This document shows positions 35,447 to 43,464 of a stretch of DNA of 64,000 nt, piece by piece. Each line of letters begins with the position of its first letter. The stretch's first letter is position 1. Both the position numbers and the translations under genes were made by a program. The DNA comes from Vicinibacter sp964507535 (GTDB taxonomy: Bacteria > Bacteroidota > Bacteroidia > Chitinophagales > Saprospiraceae), in the NCBI GenBank assembly GCA_964507535.1, contig CAZDQG010000018.1, positions 1 to 64,000 of the forward strand. The letters run 5' to 3'. A model generated the notes under the pieces. It saw only the letters and a program-made list of their open reading frames with translations, was not told the DNA's origin and did not search any database.

Positions 35447-36202
35447 ATGAAAACCATTATTTTGTCAATCCTGTGTTCCAGCCTTTTTATACCATCAGGT
35501 TATTCCCAATGTTATCCAGACCGCCATTCGACAAATTGGTTTGATTCCTGGATTTCATGCAGCCAAAAGCCCAATCCCAATCCCATTTATGGCGATAGTC
35601 ACTGGATATTATTTGACTTCGTGCACCATTATAAAATGGATGCCATGAAAGTATGGAATCTAAATGATCCCGAACGCTTAAATTGGGGGATCCGCGAGCT
35701 GGATGTCGATTATTCATTAGACAGCATGATCTGGGAACATGCCGGTGTGTTTACACTGGATAAAGCAGAAGGAACAAACCGTTATGAAGGCATGAACTGG
35801 GTTGGGATAGACATACCCGAGGCAAGGTACGTGTTGCTTACCTCCCGATCCAATTATGGCTCTTCCTGCGCCGGACTATCGGAAATCCGGTTTTCAGCTG
35901 AAAAAGTTCAAATACCAGTAGATGTGGATAACCAAACCGGTGATCGTTCAGAAATTCATGTATACGCGGAACCTAACCCGTTTACAGATTTGTTTCGGCT
36001 CAATGTTGAACTCGATGCGCCAGCAACGGTGGACATCCAAATCACAGATATGTTTGGAAGGCAAATGTATCAGGATCAAATGGAAGTACTTAATCAATTT
36101 GGCAGTATAAAAATTCCTTGTAAGAAATGGTTATCCGGTGCTTATGTGTTGGTAGCCCGCAGTGGAGCGCATGTACGCCGCATTCATCTCATCAAATTGT
36201 AA
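35447..36202 (+). CDS. Discoidin (F5/8 C)-like protein with T9SS sorting domain
   Basis: 251 residues with a signal peptide (MKTIILSILCSSLFIPSGYSQ). Residues ~25-155 resemble a discoidin/F5-F8 type C jelly-roll domain (HWILFDFVHHYKMDAMKVWNLN, GIRELDVDYSLDSMIW, AGLSEIRF), often used to bind carbohydrate or lipid. The remaining ~80 residues are a type A T9SS sorting domain (VYAEPNPFTDLFRLNVEL to AYVLVARSG). It is the last gene of the DUF1800/DUF1501 set and presumably a surface-exposed partner of them. No terminator was recognised between it and the convergent ilvE. Confidence 0.8.
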   Translation: MKTIILSILCSSLFIPSGYSQCYPDRHSTNWFDSWISCSQKPNPNPIYGDSHWILFDFVHHYKMDAMKVWNLNDPERLNWGIRELDVDYSLDSMIWEHAGVFTLDKAEGTNRYEGMNWVGIDIPEARYVLLTSRSNYGSSCAGLSEIRFSAEKVQIPVDVDNQTGDRSEIHVYAEPNPFTDLFRLNVELDAPATVDIQITDMFGRQMYQDQMEVLNQFGSIKIPCKKWLSGAYVLVARSGAHVRRIHLIKL

Positions 36203-36336
36203 AGAAGAGACGCCGATTTATCCTTGCACCAGCACGTAGAGTCTGTGTATAAAGGCATACTAAATAGAAATAATGCATTACCCTTCGAAAGCATTAAAAA
36301 ATGCCAGGGCTGACAAGCTGATCAGGAAAGCTAATG

Positions 36337-37419
36337 CTAGTCTACTAAAGCGGTTTCCTCCAATAGAACGGGATGGATCCAACCATGCGTATCTGGAATC
36401 CTTCCTGAGCGAATTCCGTTGATCTGAGATTTGATTTCTTTAGAAATGGACCAGTTAGCCGGATCCAGGATCAGGTCTTCTCCTTTATATCCTATTCGGC
36501 TCACGTGAGCCACGACTGCTGCTGTTCCTGCTCCAAAAGCCTCTAATAGTTCTCCCTTTCTGTGTGCATCTGCTATTTCCTCCATGGTGACCGGTCTTTC
36601 CTCAACTGTGACGCCACGTTCCCGCAACAAGGTAATCACGCTATCGCGGGTAATGCCACGCAGAATGGTTCCGCTCAAATTTGGCGTAATAACGCGATCC
36701 TTAAGCACAAAAAAGATATTCATCGTTCCCACCTCCTGAATGTAGCGGAATTCATGTGCATCCATCCAAATAACCTGGTCGTAACCTTTTTCCCTGGCAA
36801 GTTTCGTAGGATATAAGGCCGCACCATAATTTCCGGCTGCTTTTGCTTCACCTACTCCACCGTCCACTGCTCGCACATATTTTTCCTCAACAAGAAGGGA
36901 TACTGGTTTTGCATAATAGGGACCTGATGGGAGATTCATTATCATCAGTTTGAAGGTATCAGAAGAACGTACTCCAACAAATTCATCTGTAGCCATCATA
37001 ACCGGGCGGATGTAAAGTGCGCTTTCTTCCTCACGGGGAATCCAATTGCGATCTATCCACACCAATCGACTCAATGCTTCAACGAATAAATCTTCTGGAA
37101 ACTCTGGCATGCACATTCTCGCTGCAGAGACATTTAGGCGGTGCGCATGATCTTCCGGTCTGAATAAAAGTGGAGTGCCATCTGAAGAGATGGATGCTTT
37201 CATGCCTTCAAATATCGCCTGGCCATAATGCCAAGCCATTGTAGCAGGATGAAATGGCAGACGTTCCAGCGGTTTGATTTCAAAATTTTTCCATTGTTGA
37301 CCATCAAAATCAGCAACAAACATATGATCTGCGAATACTTTGCCAAATGGTATATTGTGAAAATCTACCGAGGCAATTCTAGAATTCCTGGTCCTTTCGA
37401 TCCTGATTTTGTAGTCCAT
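36337..37419 (-). CDS. ilvE: Branched-chain amino-acid aminotransferase
   Basis: 360 residues, class IV PLP aminotransferase of the longer (type II) branched-chain group. Visible features: LPFHPATMAWHYGQAIFEGMKAS near the start, YIRPVMMATDEFVGV, the PLP-Lys motif GEAKAAGNYGA (Lys193), EVGTMNIFFVL and FGAGTAAVVAHV. It transfers the amino group of glutamate to the keto acids of valine, leucine and isoleucine in the cytoplasm, reversibly. It stands alone with its own -7 box 13 bases upstream of the start; no other ilv or leu gene is in the window. Confidence 0.93.
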   Translation of the reverse strand: MDYKIRIERTRNSRIASVDFHNIPFGKVFADHMFVADFDGQQWKNFEIKPLERLPFHPATMAWHYGQAIFEGMKASISSDGTPLLFRPEDHAHRLNVSAARMCMPEFPEDLFVEALSRLVWIDRNWIPREEESALYIRPVMMATDEFVGVRSSDTFKLMIMNLPSGPYYAKPVSLLVEEKYVRAVDGGVGEAKAAGNYGAALYPTKLAREKGYDQVIWMDAHEFRYIQEVGTMNIFFVLKDRVITPNLSGTILRGITRDSVITLLRERGVTVEERPVTMEEIADAHRKGELLEAFGAGTAAVVAHVSRIGYKGEDLILDPANWSISKEIKSQINGIRSGRIPDTHGWIHPVLLEETALVD

Positions 37420-37432
37420 AGCTTCGTTTTTA

Positions 37433-37440
37433 CAAAGTTA
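37433..37440 (-). promoter_or_regulatory. Bacteroidota-type -7 promoter box (TAACTTTG) for ilvE
   Basis: Minus-strand TAACTTTG, an exact TAnnTTTG match whose edge is 13 bases from the ilvE ATG at 37419. It predicts a very short leader, so no attenuator is likely. Confidence 0.5.
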
Positions 37441-37507
37441 GTAATTTTAAGCTGAAAATGCCGATAATTGCTCTTCTTTGTACTAACCTAGTTTTACCCA
37501 TTTAGTT

Positions 37508-37942
37508 GTGAATTCAAGAGAAAGAGGAATTATTTATTATGACATACCCGGCCAAAAGGAACGGCATAATCCTTTTATGATTCCGGCGAAACATTATTTT
37601 TTAATAACTGAATCCACTTTTAAAGATGCTGCCCTGCAGGAGCTTCTGGAAAAAATTATCAGAGCTGTCGGCTTAGATCCAAATAAGGACGTTTCCATCC
37701 AAGCTATTCCCGAAGGCACATGTATTGAATTCATCACAGGTCCGGAAAGCCTCGGCAATAAGATTATCTTGTTTGGGGCCCAAGCTTTTCAATACGCCCT
37801 TCAGTTTAAGCCCAAAACCCATAAAATATACCGTATTGGATTTGTTGACATTTTATGTGCGGACTCTTTGGATCACTATCAAAAAGAAACCCAAAAGAAA
37901 TTGCTTTGGCAGGCATTAAAAGAGATGTATCCATCTGTATGA
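37508..37942 (+). CDS. Unknown protein, possibly DNA polymerase III psi-like
   Basis: 144 residues from GTG 37508; an ATG at 37577 would give 121. No family was recognised with confidence. The body alternates strand and helix (HYFLITES, LQELLEKIIRAVGL, DVSIQAIPEGTCIEFI, NKIILFGAQAF, KIYRIGFVDIL) and ends with KETQKKLLWQALKEMY. The closing Leu-Trp-Gln helix after a conserved-looking alpha/beta core resembles the end of the psi (HolD) subunit and the uracil-DNA glycosylase fold it derives from. That is a weak similarity seen by eye. It lies 103 bases before rdgB on the same strand, so a nucleic-acid-related job would fit. It looks soluble and cytoplasmic. Confidence 0.65.
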   Translation: MNSRERGIIYYDIPGQKERHNPFMIPAKHYFLITESTFKDAALQELLEKIIRAVGLDPNKDVSIQAIPEGTCIEFITGPESLGNKIILFGAQAFQYALQFKPKTHKIYRIGFVDILCADSLDHYQKETQKKLLWQALKEMYPSV

Positions 37943-38045
37943 TGGTTGCTGCAATAATAAAAAAACAGATTTGGATTTCTGCTTCCAAGTGACCTGTTTT
38001 CATGCGATTTCGGATCTTTTATACAGGATTTAATCCATTCAAAAA

Positions 38046-38636
38046 ATGAAGGAATTACTCATTGCAACACACAATACAAATAAGAAAAAGGAAATCGAGG
38101 CTATGCTCCCAAAAGGCTACCGAATTTATGATTTGACTGATCTTGGAATTGAAGATGAAATTGAAGAATCGGGTTCCAGTTTCGAGGAAAATGCCCTTTT
38201 AAAAGCCCGCTATTTATATCGCAAGCTCCAAAAATCCTGCATTGCAGAGGACAGTGGCCTTGAAGTGGAAGCACTTAAAGGTGCACCAGGCATCTATAGT
38301 GCCCGGTATGCCGGAGAAGCCAAATCGCCAAGAGCCAATATGGAAAAACTTCTTACAGAAATGGAAGGAATCGACAACCGCAAAGCAAGGTTCCGCACGG
38401 TGATTGCATGTATACTTGATGGTGAAGAATTCTTATTTGAAGGTCAAATAGAAGGCCACATCGCTTTTGAAATGAAAGGGCACCATGGATTTGGCTATGA
38501 TCCTGTTTTTATTCCAGAAAACGATAATCGAAGCTTTGGTGAGTTAGATCCGTCGATCAAACTGGAACGAAGTCATAGAACGAAGGCCCTGGAAAAGTTA
38601 CTTCGTTTTTTGGAAACTAGAAATAAAAATCAATGA
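38046..38636 (+). CDS. rdgB: Non-canonical purine NTP pyrophosphatase (RdgB/HAM1)
   Basis: 196 residues, full length for the family. It hydrolyses dITP, XTP and similar deaminated nucleotides to monophosphates, keeping them out of DNA and RNA. Key motifs are LLIATHNTNKKKEIEAML at the start, EESGSSFEENALLKARYLY, the acidic AEDSGLEVEALKGAPGIYSARYAG, HHGFGYDPVFIP and the closing SHRTKALEKL. The 3' end overlaps the convergent ubiA gene by 20 bases, so the two transcripts collide. Confidence 0.95.
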   Translation: MKELLIATHNTNKKKEIEAMLPKGYRIYDLTDLGIEDEIEESGSSFEENALLKARYLYRKLQKSCIAEDSGLEVEALKGAPGIYSARYAGEAKSPRANMEKLLTEMEGIDNRKARFRTVIACILDGEEFLFEGQIEGHIAFEMKGHHGFGYDPVFIPENDNRSFGELDPSIKLERSHRTKALEKLLRFLETRNKNQ

Positions 38637-39483
38637 TCGTACAAAGTGCGAGGACTACACTTGCGATACCATTTGTTGTAAAAAACGCCAGATTAATCCG
38701 GTCTAGGTTTCCCTTGCCTACGATTACATGTTGCATCGTCAAAAGCCCGATAAAACATATTGTTCCGGCATAGAGCCAGGCGCTAAGGCCATATTGGCTG
38801 TGAAGAATGGATGCCGCCATTAGTATAAATACTGCACAAAACACATGCAGCATAGAAGAGACCCATAAAGATTTTGATAAACCAAAGCGAGCCGGAACGG
38901 ACTGGAGATGTTCTGCCTGGTCAAAGTCTATATCCTGTAATGCATAAATGATATCAAAACCTGCCACCCAACAGATTACAGCAGCAGCATATAAAATAGG
39001 CAACCAATCAAATGAGCCTGTGACTGCAAGATAGGCTCCGATTGGTGCAAGGGCGAGTCCCAAGCCAAGGAAGACATGACACAGCCATGAAAAACGCTTG
39101 GTATAACTGTATCCCAACACGGTAAACAATGCTACAGGAGAAAGAAGGAAGCACAGGGGATTTATGAAATAGGTCGCTACAATAAACAAGGAAGCATTCA
39201 AGCTCACAAAAAGAAGCACATGGTGTGGAGATAGTCTTCCGGCTGGAATTTCTCTTGATTTGGTTCGGGGGTTTTTTTCATCAATATGCCGATCCGCCCA
39301 TCTGTTGAAAGCCATTGCTGCATTTCGTGCAGTCACCATGCAAATAAGAACCAGCACCAGTTGACGCCAATCCATATTCAATTGGCCTTTTGCATGGATT
39401 CCTACTATAAATCCAATGGCCGCAAATGGGAGTGCAAAAAGCGTGTGACTGAATTTGACTAAGGATAAATAAGAACGGATCAT
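38617..39483 (-). CDS. ubiA: UbiA-family polyprenyltransferase
   Basis: 288 residues from ATG 39483; the frame runs to 39513 but that start lies within the terminator hairpin. About eight or nine membrane helices. The two Asp-rich sites are present: NRWADRHID near residue 55 and YALQDIDFDQAEH near 180, which bind magnesium and the prenyl diphosphate. It is most like 4-hydroxybenzoate polyprenyltransferase, but Bacteroidota use menaquinone, so the substrate may be a futalosine-pathway or similar aromatic acid (MqnP type) acceptor. The symbol denotes the family only. Convergent with rdgB, overlapping it by 20 bases. Confidence 0.85.
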   Translation of the reverse strand: MIRSYLSLVKFSHTLFALPFAAIGFIVGIHAKGQLNMDWRQLVLVLICMVTARNAAMAFNRWADRHIDEKNPRTKSREIPAGRLSPHHVLLFVSLNASLFIVATYFINPLCFLLSPVALFTVLGYSYTKRFSWLCHVFLGLGLALAPIGAYLAVTGSFDWLPILYAAAVICWVAGFDIIYALQDIDFDQAEHLQSVPARFGLSKSLWVSSMLHVFCAVFILMAASILHSQYGLSAWLYAGTICFIGLLTMQHVIVGKGNLDRINLAFFTTNGIASVVLALCTIIDFYF

Positions 39484-39500
39484 AAGAATTAAACACGAAA

Positions 39501-39532
39501 ATAAAAAACCCACTCTGAAAAAACAGAGTGGG
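39501..39532 (-). terminator. Intrinsic terminator after the DUF1573 gene
   Basis: CCCACTCTG (39509-39517), loop of six A, CAGAGTGGG (39524-39532). On the minus strand the hairpin is followed by a T-run (bases 39508-39501), so it terminates the DUF1573 lipoprotein gene before ubiA. Confidence 0.85.
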
Positions 39533-39559
39533 CATATATTTAATCAAGCAATATGCAGA

Positions 39560-40096
39560 TTACTTAGCTGGAGTAGCTGCCTTTGCTTTTGGGTCTTTCT
39601 TAACAACACCCGTAATGGTAAGGTATGTTTGAGGAGGATTGGTGTTTGCAGTAACGGTAACTTTCTTTGTTTGTTTTTGACCATCATCGCTACCTTTTCC
39701 TTTTGAATCGAATTCAACACGAATTTCAGAAGAAGCACCTGGTGCAACAGGCTCTCTTGGCCAATCAGGAACGGTACAACCGCAGCTACCTTTTGCATCG
39801 GAAATAATCAAAGGTTCAGAACCTGTGTTTTTGAATTTGAAAGCATATTTAACGTGCTCTCCTTCTACTACTTCACCAAAGTCATAGACCATTTCGGTAA
39901 ACTCCATAGTAGTGGTAGGACCGGTTGGAGCAGCTTCAGGCGGTACAGAACCAGAAGCACCTGGATCCGCAGTTGCACCCGGAGCGGCTGCAGCTGTAGC
40001 TGCATCTGTAGCAGTTTCAGATTTTTCATTTTTGCATGAAGTTGCTGCAACCATTGCAACAAACAATGCAAAGGATAAGATTTTAAAATTTTTCAT
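39560..40096 (-). CDS. DUF1573 domain lipoprotein
   Basis: 178 residues. A lipoprotein signal ends at AATSC (Cys 21), followed by a low-complexity Ala/Gly/Pro/Thr stretch (about 25-60) that probably lifts the domain off the membrane. Residues ~62-165 are a DUF1573 Ig-like domain (MVYDFGEVVEGEHVKYAFKFKNTGSEPLIISDAKGSCGCTVPDWP), with the conserved CGC motif. The C-terminus is Lys/Ala-rich. The family is common in Bacteroidota and its function is unknown. It has its own terminator and is a single gene. Confidence 0.9.
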   Translation of the reverse strand: MKNFKILSFALFVAMVAATSCKNEKSETATDAATAAAAPGATADPGASGSVPPEAAPTGPTTTMEFTEMVYDFGEVVEGEHVKYAFKFKNTGSEPLIISDAKGSCGCTVPDWPREPVAPGASSEIRVEFDSKGKGSDDGQKQTKKVTVTANTNPPQTYLTITGVVKKDPKAKAATPAK

Positions 40097-40197
40097 GATG
40101 AGTAAATGATTTAATTTTTGTCAATAAAGTAGATGTAAAAGTAGAGACTTCGCAGATGACACCATTTATTCTATTTCAAACATAATGTTAATGATTA

Positions 40198-41826
40198 CTA
40201 AAACCTGTTTTTTGACTGAATCCATGTTTCAAATTCTGCAATCGATCTACAATTCAAACAATTATTTTTTGTCAACCCACCTTTTCTGGCCATGAATACG
40301 CCATAACGGATGTCTTTTATGCCTTTCAGGTTGTGCGCATCCGGATTTATGGATATAAGTACTCCCCTTTTCATTGCATAGGGCAGCCATGACCAGTCCA
40401 AATCCAATCGCAAAGGATTGGCATTGATCTCAATAGCCACCTTATTCGCGGCGCAGGCATCTATGATCCTGGTATGTTGAATAGGATATCCAGGACGCGA
40501 CAACAAAAGCCTCCCGGTCGGATGTCCCAAAATCCTCGTTGCGGGATGTTCAATAGCCTTCATAAGGCGCATCATAGCCTTGGGTTCATCCATTTTCAAT
40601 TGGCTGTGAACGGATGCAATCACCAGGTCAAATCCTCTGAGGAAATCATCCGGATAATCTAAATTTCCATCGTACAGGATATCCGATTCGATAGATTTAT
40701 AAATTTTGAAATTCTTGAATTGCGCATTCAGTGCATCAATCTCTCTCCATTGTTGCTCAACCCGCTCCATGGACAAACCATTTGCGTATACTGCAGTTCT
40801 GGAATGATCAGAAATTACCAGATAGTGGTATCCAAGGCGAATGCATTCATTGGCCATGTCTGCAATACTGTACATACCATCGCTGTAGGTGCTGTGATTA
40901 TGGATGACACCTTTAATATCCCCATCTTCAACGAGGTCCTCTTCCTTGAAATGATCAAAGTGCTCCAGGTCACGTGACTCGGCAGGTATATACGGCAAGG
41001 CATTGGAAGTAAAGAGTTCCCTTTCTGTTGGAGCATCCCACCTTGCCATCGCATCCAGGAATTTTTCTTTGAATACGATGCTACCGCCTGTTAGCAACAG
41101 CCGGTCTTTTACAAAATGAACTTTATCTGATGTATGGATGGTCACAGGAAAACGATCCTTCCAGATATACTTTTGACCTTCCAGGAATTGAAATTGCTCA
41201 GGCAGCTGTAAAATTTCCGCATTTGCAATAAGCTCCATGTCATTTAAAACCGGCATCTTTCTTTGCAATGCACCGCACATCTCTACATGCACATCAGGAT
41301 TCCTCTTTTTCAATTCCATGAGGATTTGTTCTGCTTCTGTTTCCAAAACTGCATACAGGAAGGATCCCTGATTGTTGTCAAAAAATTCCAGGCTCTTGCG
41401 GATATCGTCCTGGATTTTTGGGCCAAAACCCTTGAGTTCTACCAGGCGATTTTCTTCGCAGGCATATAGGAGTTCGCCAGGTGTTTCCACGTGCAATTCC
41501 TGCCAGATACTCTTTAGTTTTTTCGGCCCAAGTCCTTTTACTTTCAACAATTGCCGGATGCCTTCAGGTGTTTTATCCCGGAATTCCTCCAGTGTTTTGA
41601 AGCTTCCTGTATTTTTAAGTTCGGTCAGTTTATCGAGAATCGCAGTTCCGATACCTTTTAATTCTGCCCATTCCTTGCGGTCCTGGTCCATTAACGGCGC
41701 ATCCATTTTGCGAAGACTGAGATATGCATTTTCATAGGATCGTATCTTGAATGGATTTTCCTCATGGAGTTCCATCAACGAAGCCAATTCATGGAACATA
41801 TTAGCCACTTCTTTATTACTCAGCAT
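40198..41826 (-). CDS. PolX-family protein with degenerate polymerase site and PHP domain
   Basis: 542 residues in the order of bacterial PolX: an N-terminal HhH/8-kDa-like region (1-140, with KGIGTAILDKL, KGLGPKKLKSIW and KGFGPKIQDDI), a nucleotidyltransferase-like region (~150-295), and a C-terminal PHP phosphoesterase (~300-542). The PHP metal ligands look intact: HNHSTYSDG at 309-317, SDHS, SIESDILYDG, SVHS, LGHPTGR and NPDAH. The polymerase site does not: the usual GS..RR..GDiD segment reads GALQRKMPVLNDMELI (185-200), with Asp-x-Glu, and the third catalytic Asp is replaced by Thr229 in PVTIH. So the protein is probably a PHP nuclease with a dead polymerase fold, acting in base-excision-type repair or another DNA-end process. 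Confidence 0.85.
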   Translation of the reverse strand: MLSNKEVANMFHELASLMELHEENPFKIRSYENAYLSLRKMDAPLMDQDRKEWAELKGIGTAILDKLTELKNTGSFKTLEEFRDKTPEGIRQLLKVKGLGPKKLKSIWQELHVETPGELLYACEENRLVELKGFGPKIQDDIRKSLEFFDNNQGSFLYAVLETEAEQILMELKKRNPDVHVEMCGALQRKMPVLNDMELIANAEILQLPEQFQFLEGQKYIWKDRFPVTIHTSDKVHFVKDRLLLTGGSIVFKEKFLDAMARWDAPTERELFTSNALPYIPAESRDLEHFDHFKEEDLVEDGDIKGVIHNHSTYSDGMYSIADMANECIRLGYHYLVISDHSRTAVYANGLSMERVEQQWREIDALNAQFKNFKIYKSIESDILYDGNLDYPDDFLRGFDLVIASVHSQLKMDEPKAMMRLMKAIEHPATRILGHPTGRLLLSRPGYPIQHTRIIDACAANKVAIEINANPLRLDLDWSWLPYAMKRGVLISINPDAHNLKGIKDIRYGVFMARKGGLTKNNCLNCRSIAEFETWIQSKNRF

Positions 41827-41961
41827 TTTCTATTTCAGTATTTTCAATATGGATAAATTAAACAAATACATTATGCCCATCAGTATGTACATTACAGCAA
41901 AGGCGGTAGATACAAACAAACGTTTGTTCACAAGGACAAGCTTGAGTCATCCCTGCTCAAG
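41827..41961. promoter_or_regulatory. Gap between gldG end and polX start with perfect palindrome
   Basis: The 135-base gap holds the 14-bp perfect palindrome AACAAACGTTTGTT at 41915-41928 and, beside the gldG stop, a CTTGAG/CTCAAG inverted repeat (41941-41946 and 41956-41961). The palindrome is 89 bases upstream of the polX start and has the central-CG form of LacI/GalR-type operators. It is one of five copies of ACAAACGTTYGT in the window. Confidence 0.4.
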
Positions 41962-43458
41962 TCAAAATCTCTCCTCCATCCTGCGCATCCTTACCCTTCT
42001 GTTCCTGTTCGAACGGTACACCCCGTATACCAATACAAGTCCAATTGGCAATAAGAAGTTAAGGTATTTCAGTGTGGTACGTTTTGAATCTGTGAGTTCT
42101 TCAATTGGACGTGTTTCCACAGATTTTGTGCGAAGGTCTATCAGCCCTGTATCATCACTTAAATAGTCAATACTGTTGATAAGCAAACTGATGTTGTCTT
42201 CACTTAGCCGTCTTTGGTCCCTGCCGTTCACTGCAAAATCTCCGTCCGAATAAACAATAAGCTTTCCTCCTGCTGAACCATTGCTTTCAAGCAAAGCTCC
42301 GACACATATTTGTTGTTCTCCGAATTCGGCTTCAGTCCAATTGTGCTGCACGTCAAACTGCATCGGAACAGCTTCTCTGCTGGACTTATCTGAAGTAAAA
42401 AGTATGGAAGTAAATTGACTTGTATTCGGACCTACAAATTTCATTGGACTGGCAAATTGAAGAATTACCTGTTCAAGTCCTTTTGTGATGGGATGTGCAG
42501 AAAATTTTTGAATCAATGGCAGATACGGAAATTGCACGGGGGTGGAAAATGAGAAAAAACCTTGTTGTTGTGTCACACTCACCTGTCCGCAGCGAACATC
42601 TCGGACAAGGGCATTTTCGACTTCAATTCCTTTTGACATGAGCCATTCCCTGATTCCTGTATTCATCGGATTGGCCATTCCATATTGCATATTCGCATCC
42701 ACCTGGTTAAAAGAAATAACCAGATTGCCTCCTTTTGAGAGGTACTCGTCCAAACGCTGGAAGGCAGCAGGAGGAAGGCTATCGGTTGGCCTGACCAACA
42801 CCAGGCTTTTGTAGGCACTTAAATCAACCGAATCATATTGAATATAAACTGAGGAAACATTATACAGCACATTGAGTTCCTGGTAGGCTTGTGCCATTTC
42901 CTGCAAGGCAGGTTCTCCATGCCCCTGGATGAATCCAATCTGAGGTTTGTTTTTTCCAACCAGCTTTTTGATACCGGTCGTAAAGGTATACTCCATGGCA
43001 GTCCCGGGTTGAATAATCGGGATCACTTCATTTTTTCCACCTGCTTTGATTACCGCTCCCAGGAAGGCTTTCTGTTGTTTTGCCTGATCCTTTTCCCTTA
43101 CGTTGATCATAACAGGGCGAATACCTAACTTTCCAGCCTCCTCTTCCTGCTTGGGATCTTTGTTCGGTGCAATAAAGGAATAACTCAGCTTGCCTTTGGA
43201 CAGGTTTGCGTATTCATTTAGCAAATTGTCGAGTTCCTCTCTTGTTTTAGCTATGTCGATTGGAAGGTCATCCGAAAAATAAGCGACCACCTCTACCGCA
43301 TCATCCAAATTATTCAGAACCCCTTTTGTTGCATTGGATAATGTAAAAGCTCTGTTTTCCGTTAGATCAAGACGAAGAAAAACAAAACGCGTCAGATAAT
43401 TTATTCCGACAAAGAGCACGATAATAAGTGCAATGAGGTTAAATTTTGACTTTAGCAT
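41962..43458 (-). CDS. gldG: GldG-like gliding-motility ABC component
   Basis: 498 residues. One N-terminal membrane helix (about 8-28, IALIIVLFVGINYLTRFVFL) leads into a large periplasmic region with the family opening RLDLTENRAFTLSNATKGVLNNLDD, then a C-terminal helix (TLKYLNFLLPIGLVLVYGVY) and a basic tail. GldG is associated with GldA and GldF, an ABC transporter needed for gliding in Flavobacterium; homologues exist in many non-gliding Bacteroidota. It is the last gene of the gldA-gldF-gldG run, starting 6 bases after gldF. The substrate is unknown. Confidence 0.88.
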   Translation of the reverse strand: MLKSKFNLIALIIVLFVGINYLTRFVFLRLDLTENRAFTLSNATKGVLNNLDDAVEVVAYFSDDLPIDIAKTREELDNLLNEYANLSKGKLSYSFIAPNKDPKQEEEAGKLGIRPVMINVREKDQAKQQKAFLGAVIKAGGKNEVIPIIQPGTAMEYTFTTGIKKLVGKNKPQIGFIQGHGEPALQEMAQAYQELNVLYNVSSVYIQYDSVDLSAYKSLVLVRPTDSLPPAAFQRLDEYLSKGGNLVISFNQVDANMQYGMANPMNTGIREWLMSKGIEVENALVRDVRCGQVSVTQQQGFFSFSTPVQFPYLPLIQKFSAHPITKGLEQVILQFASPMKFVGPNTSQFTSILFTSDKSSREAVPMQFDVQHNWTEAEFGEQQICVGALLESNGSAGGKLIVYSDGDFAVNGRDQRRLSEDNISLLINSIDYLSDDTGLIDLRTKSVETRPIEELTDSKRTTLKYLNFLLPIGLVLVYGVYRSNRNRRVRMRRMEERF

Positions 43459-43464
43459 CTGTTT

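Noticed and set aside
41747..42166. Plus-strand frame of 139 codons across the polX/gldG junction
   Set aside because: It overlaps both polX and gldG on the other strand, has a Ser/Arg-rich low-complexity composition and no family features.
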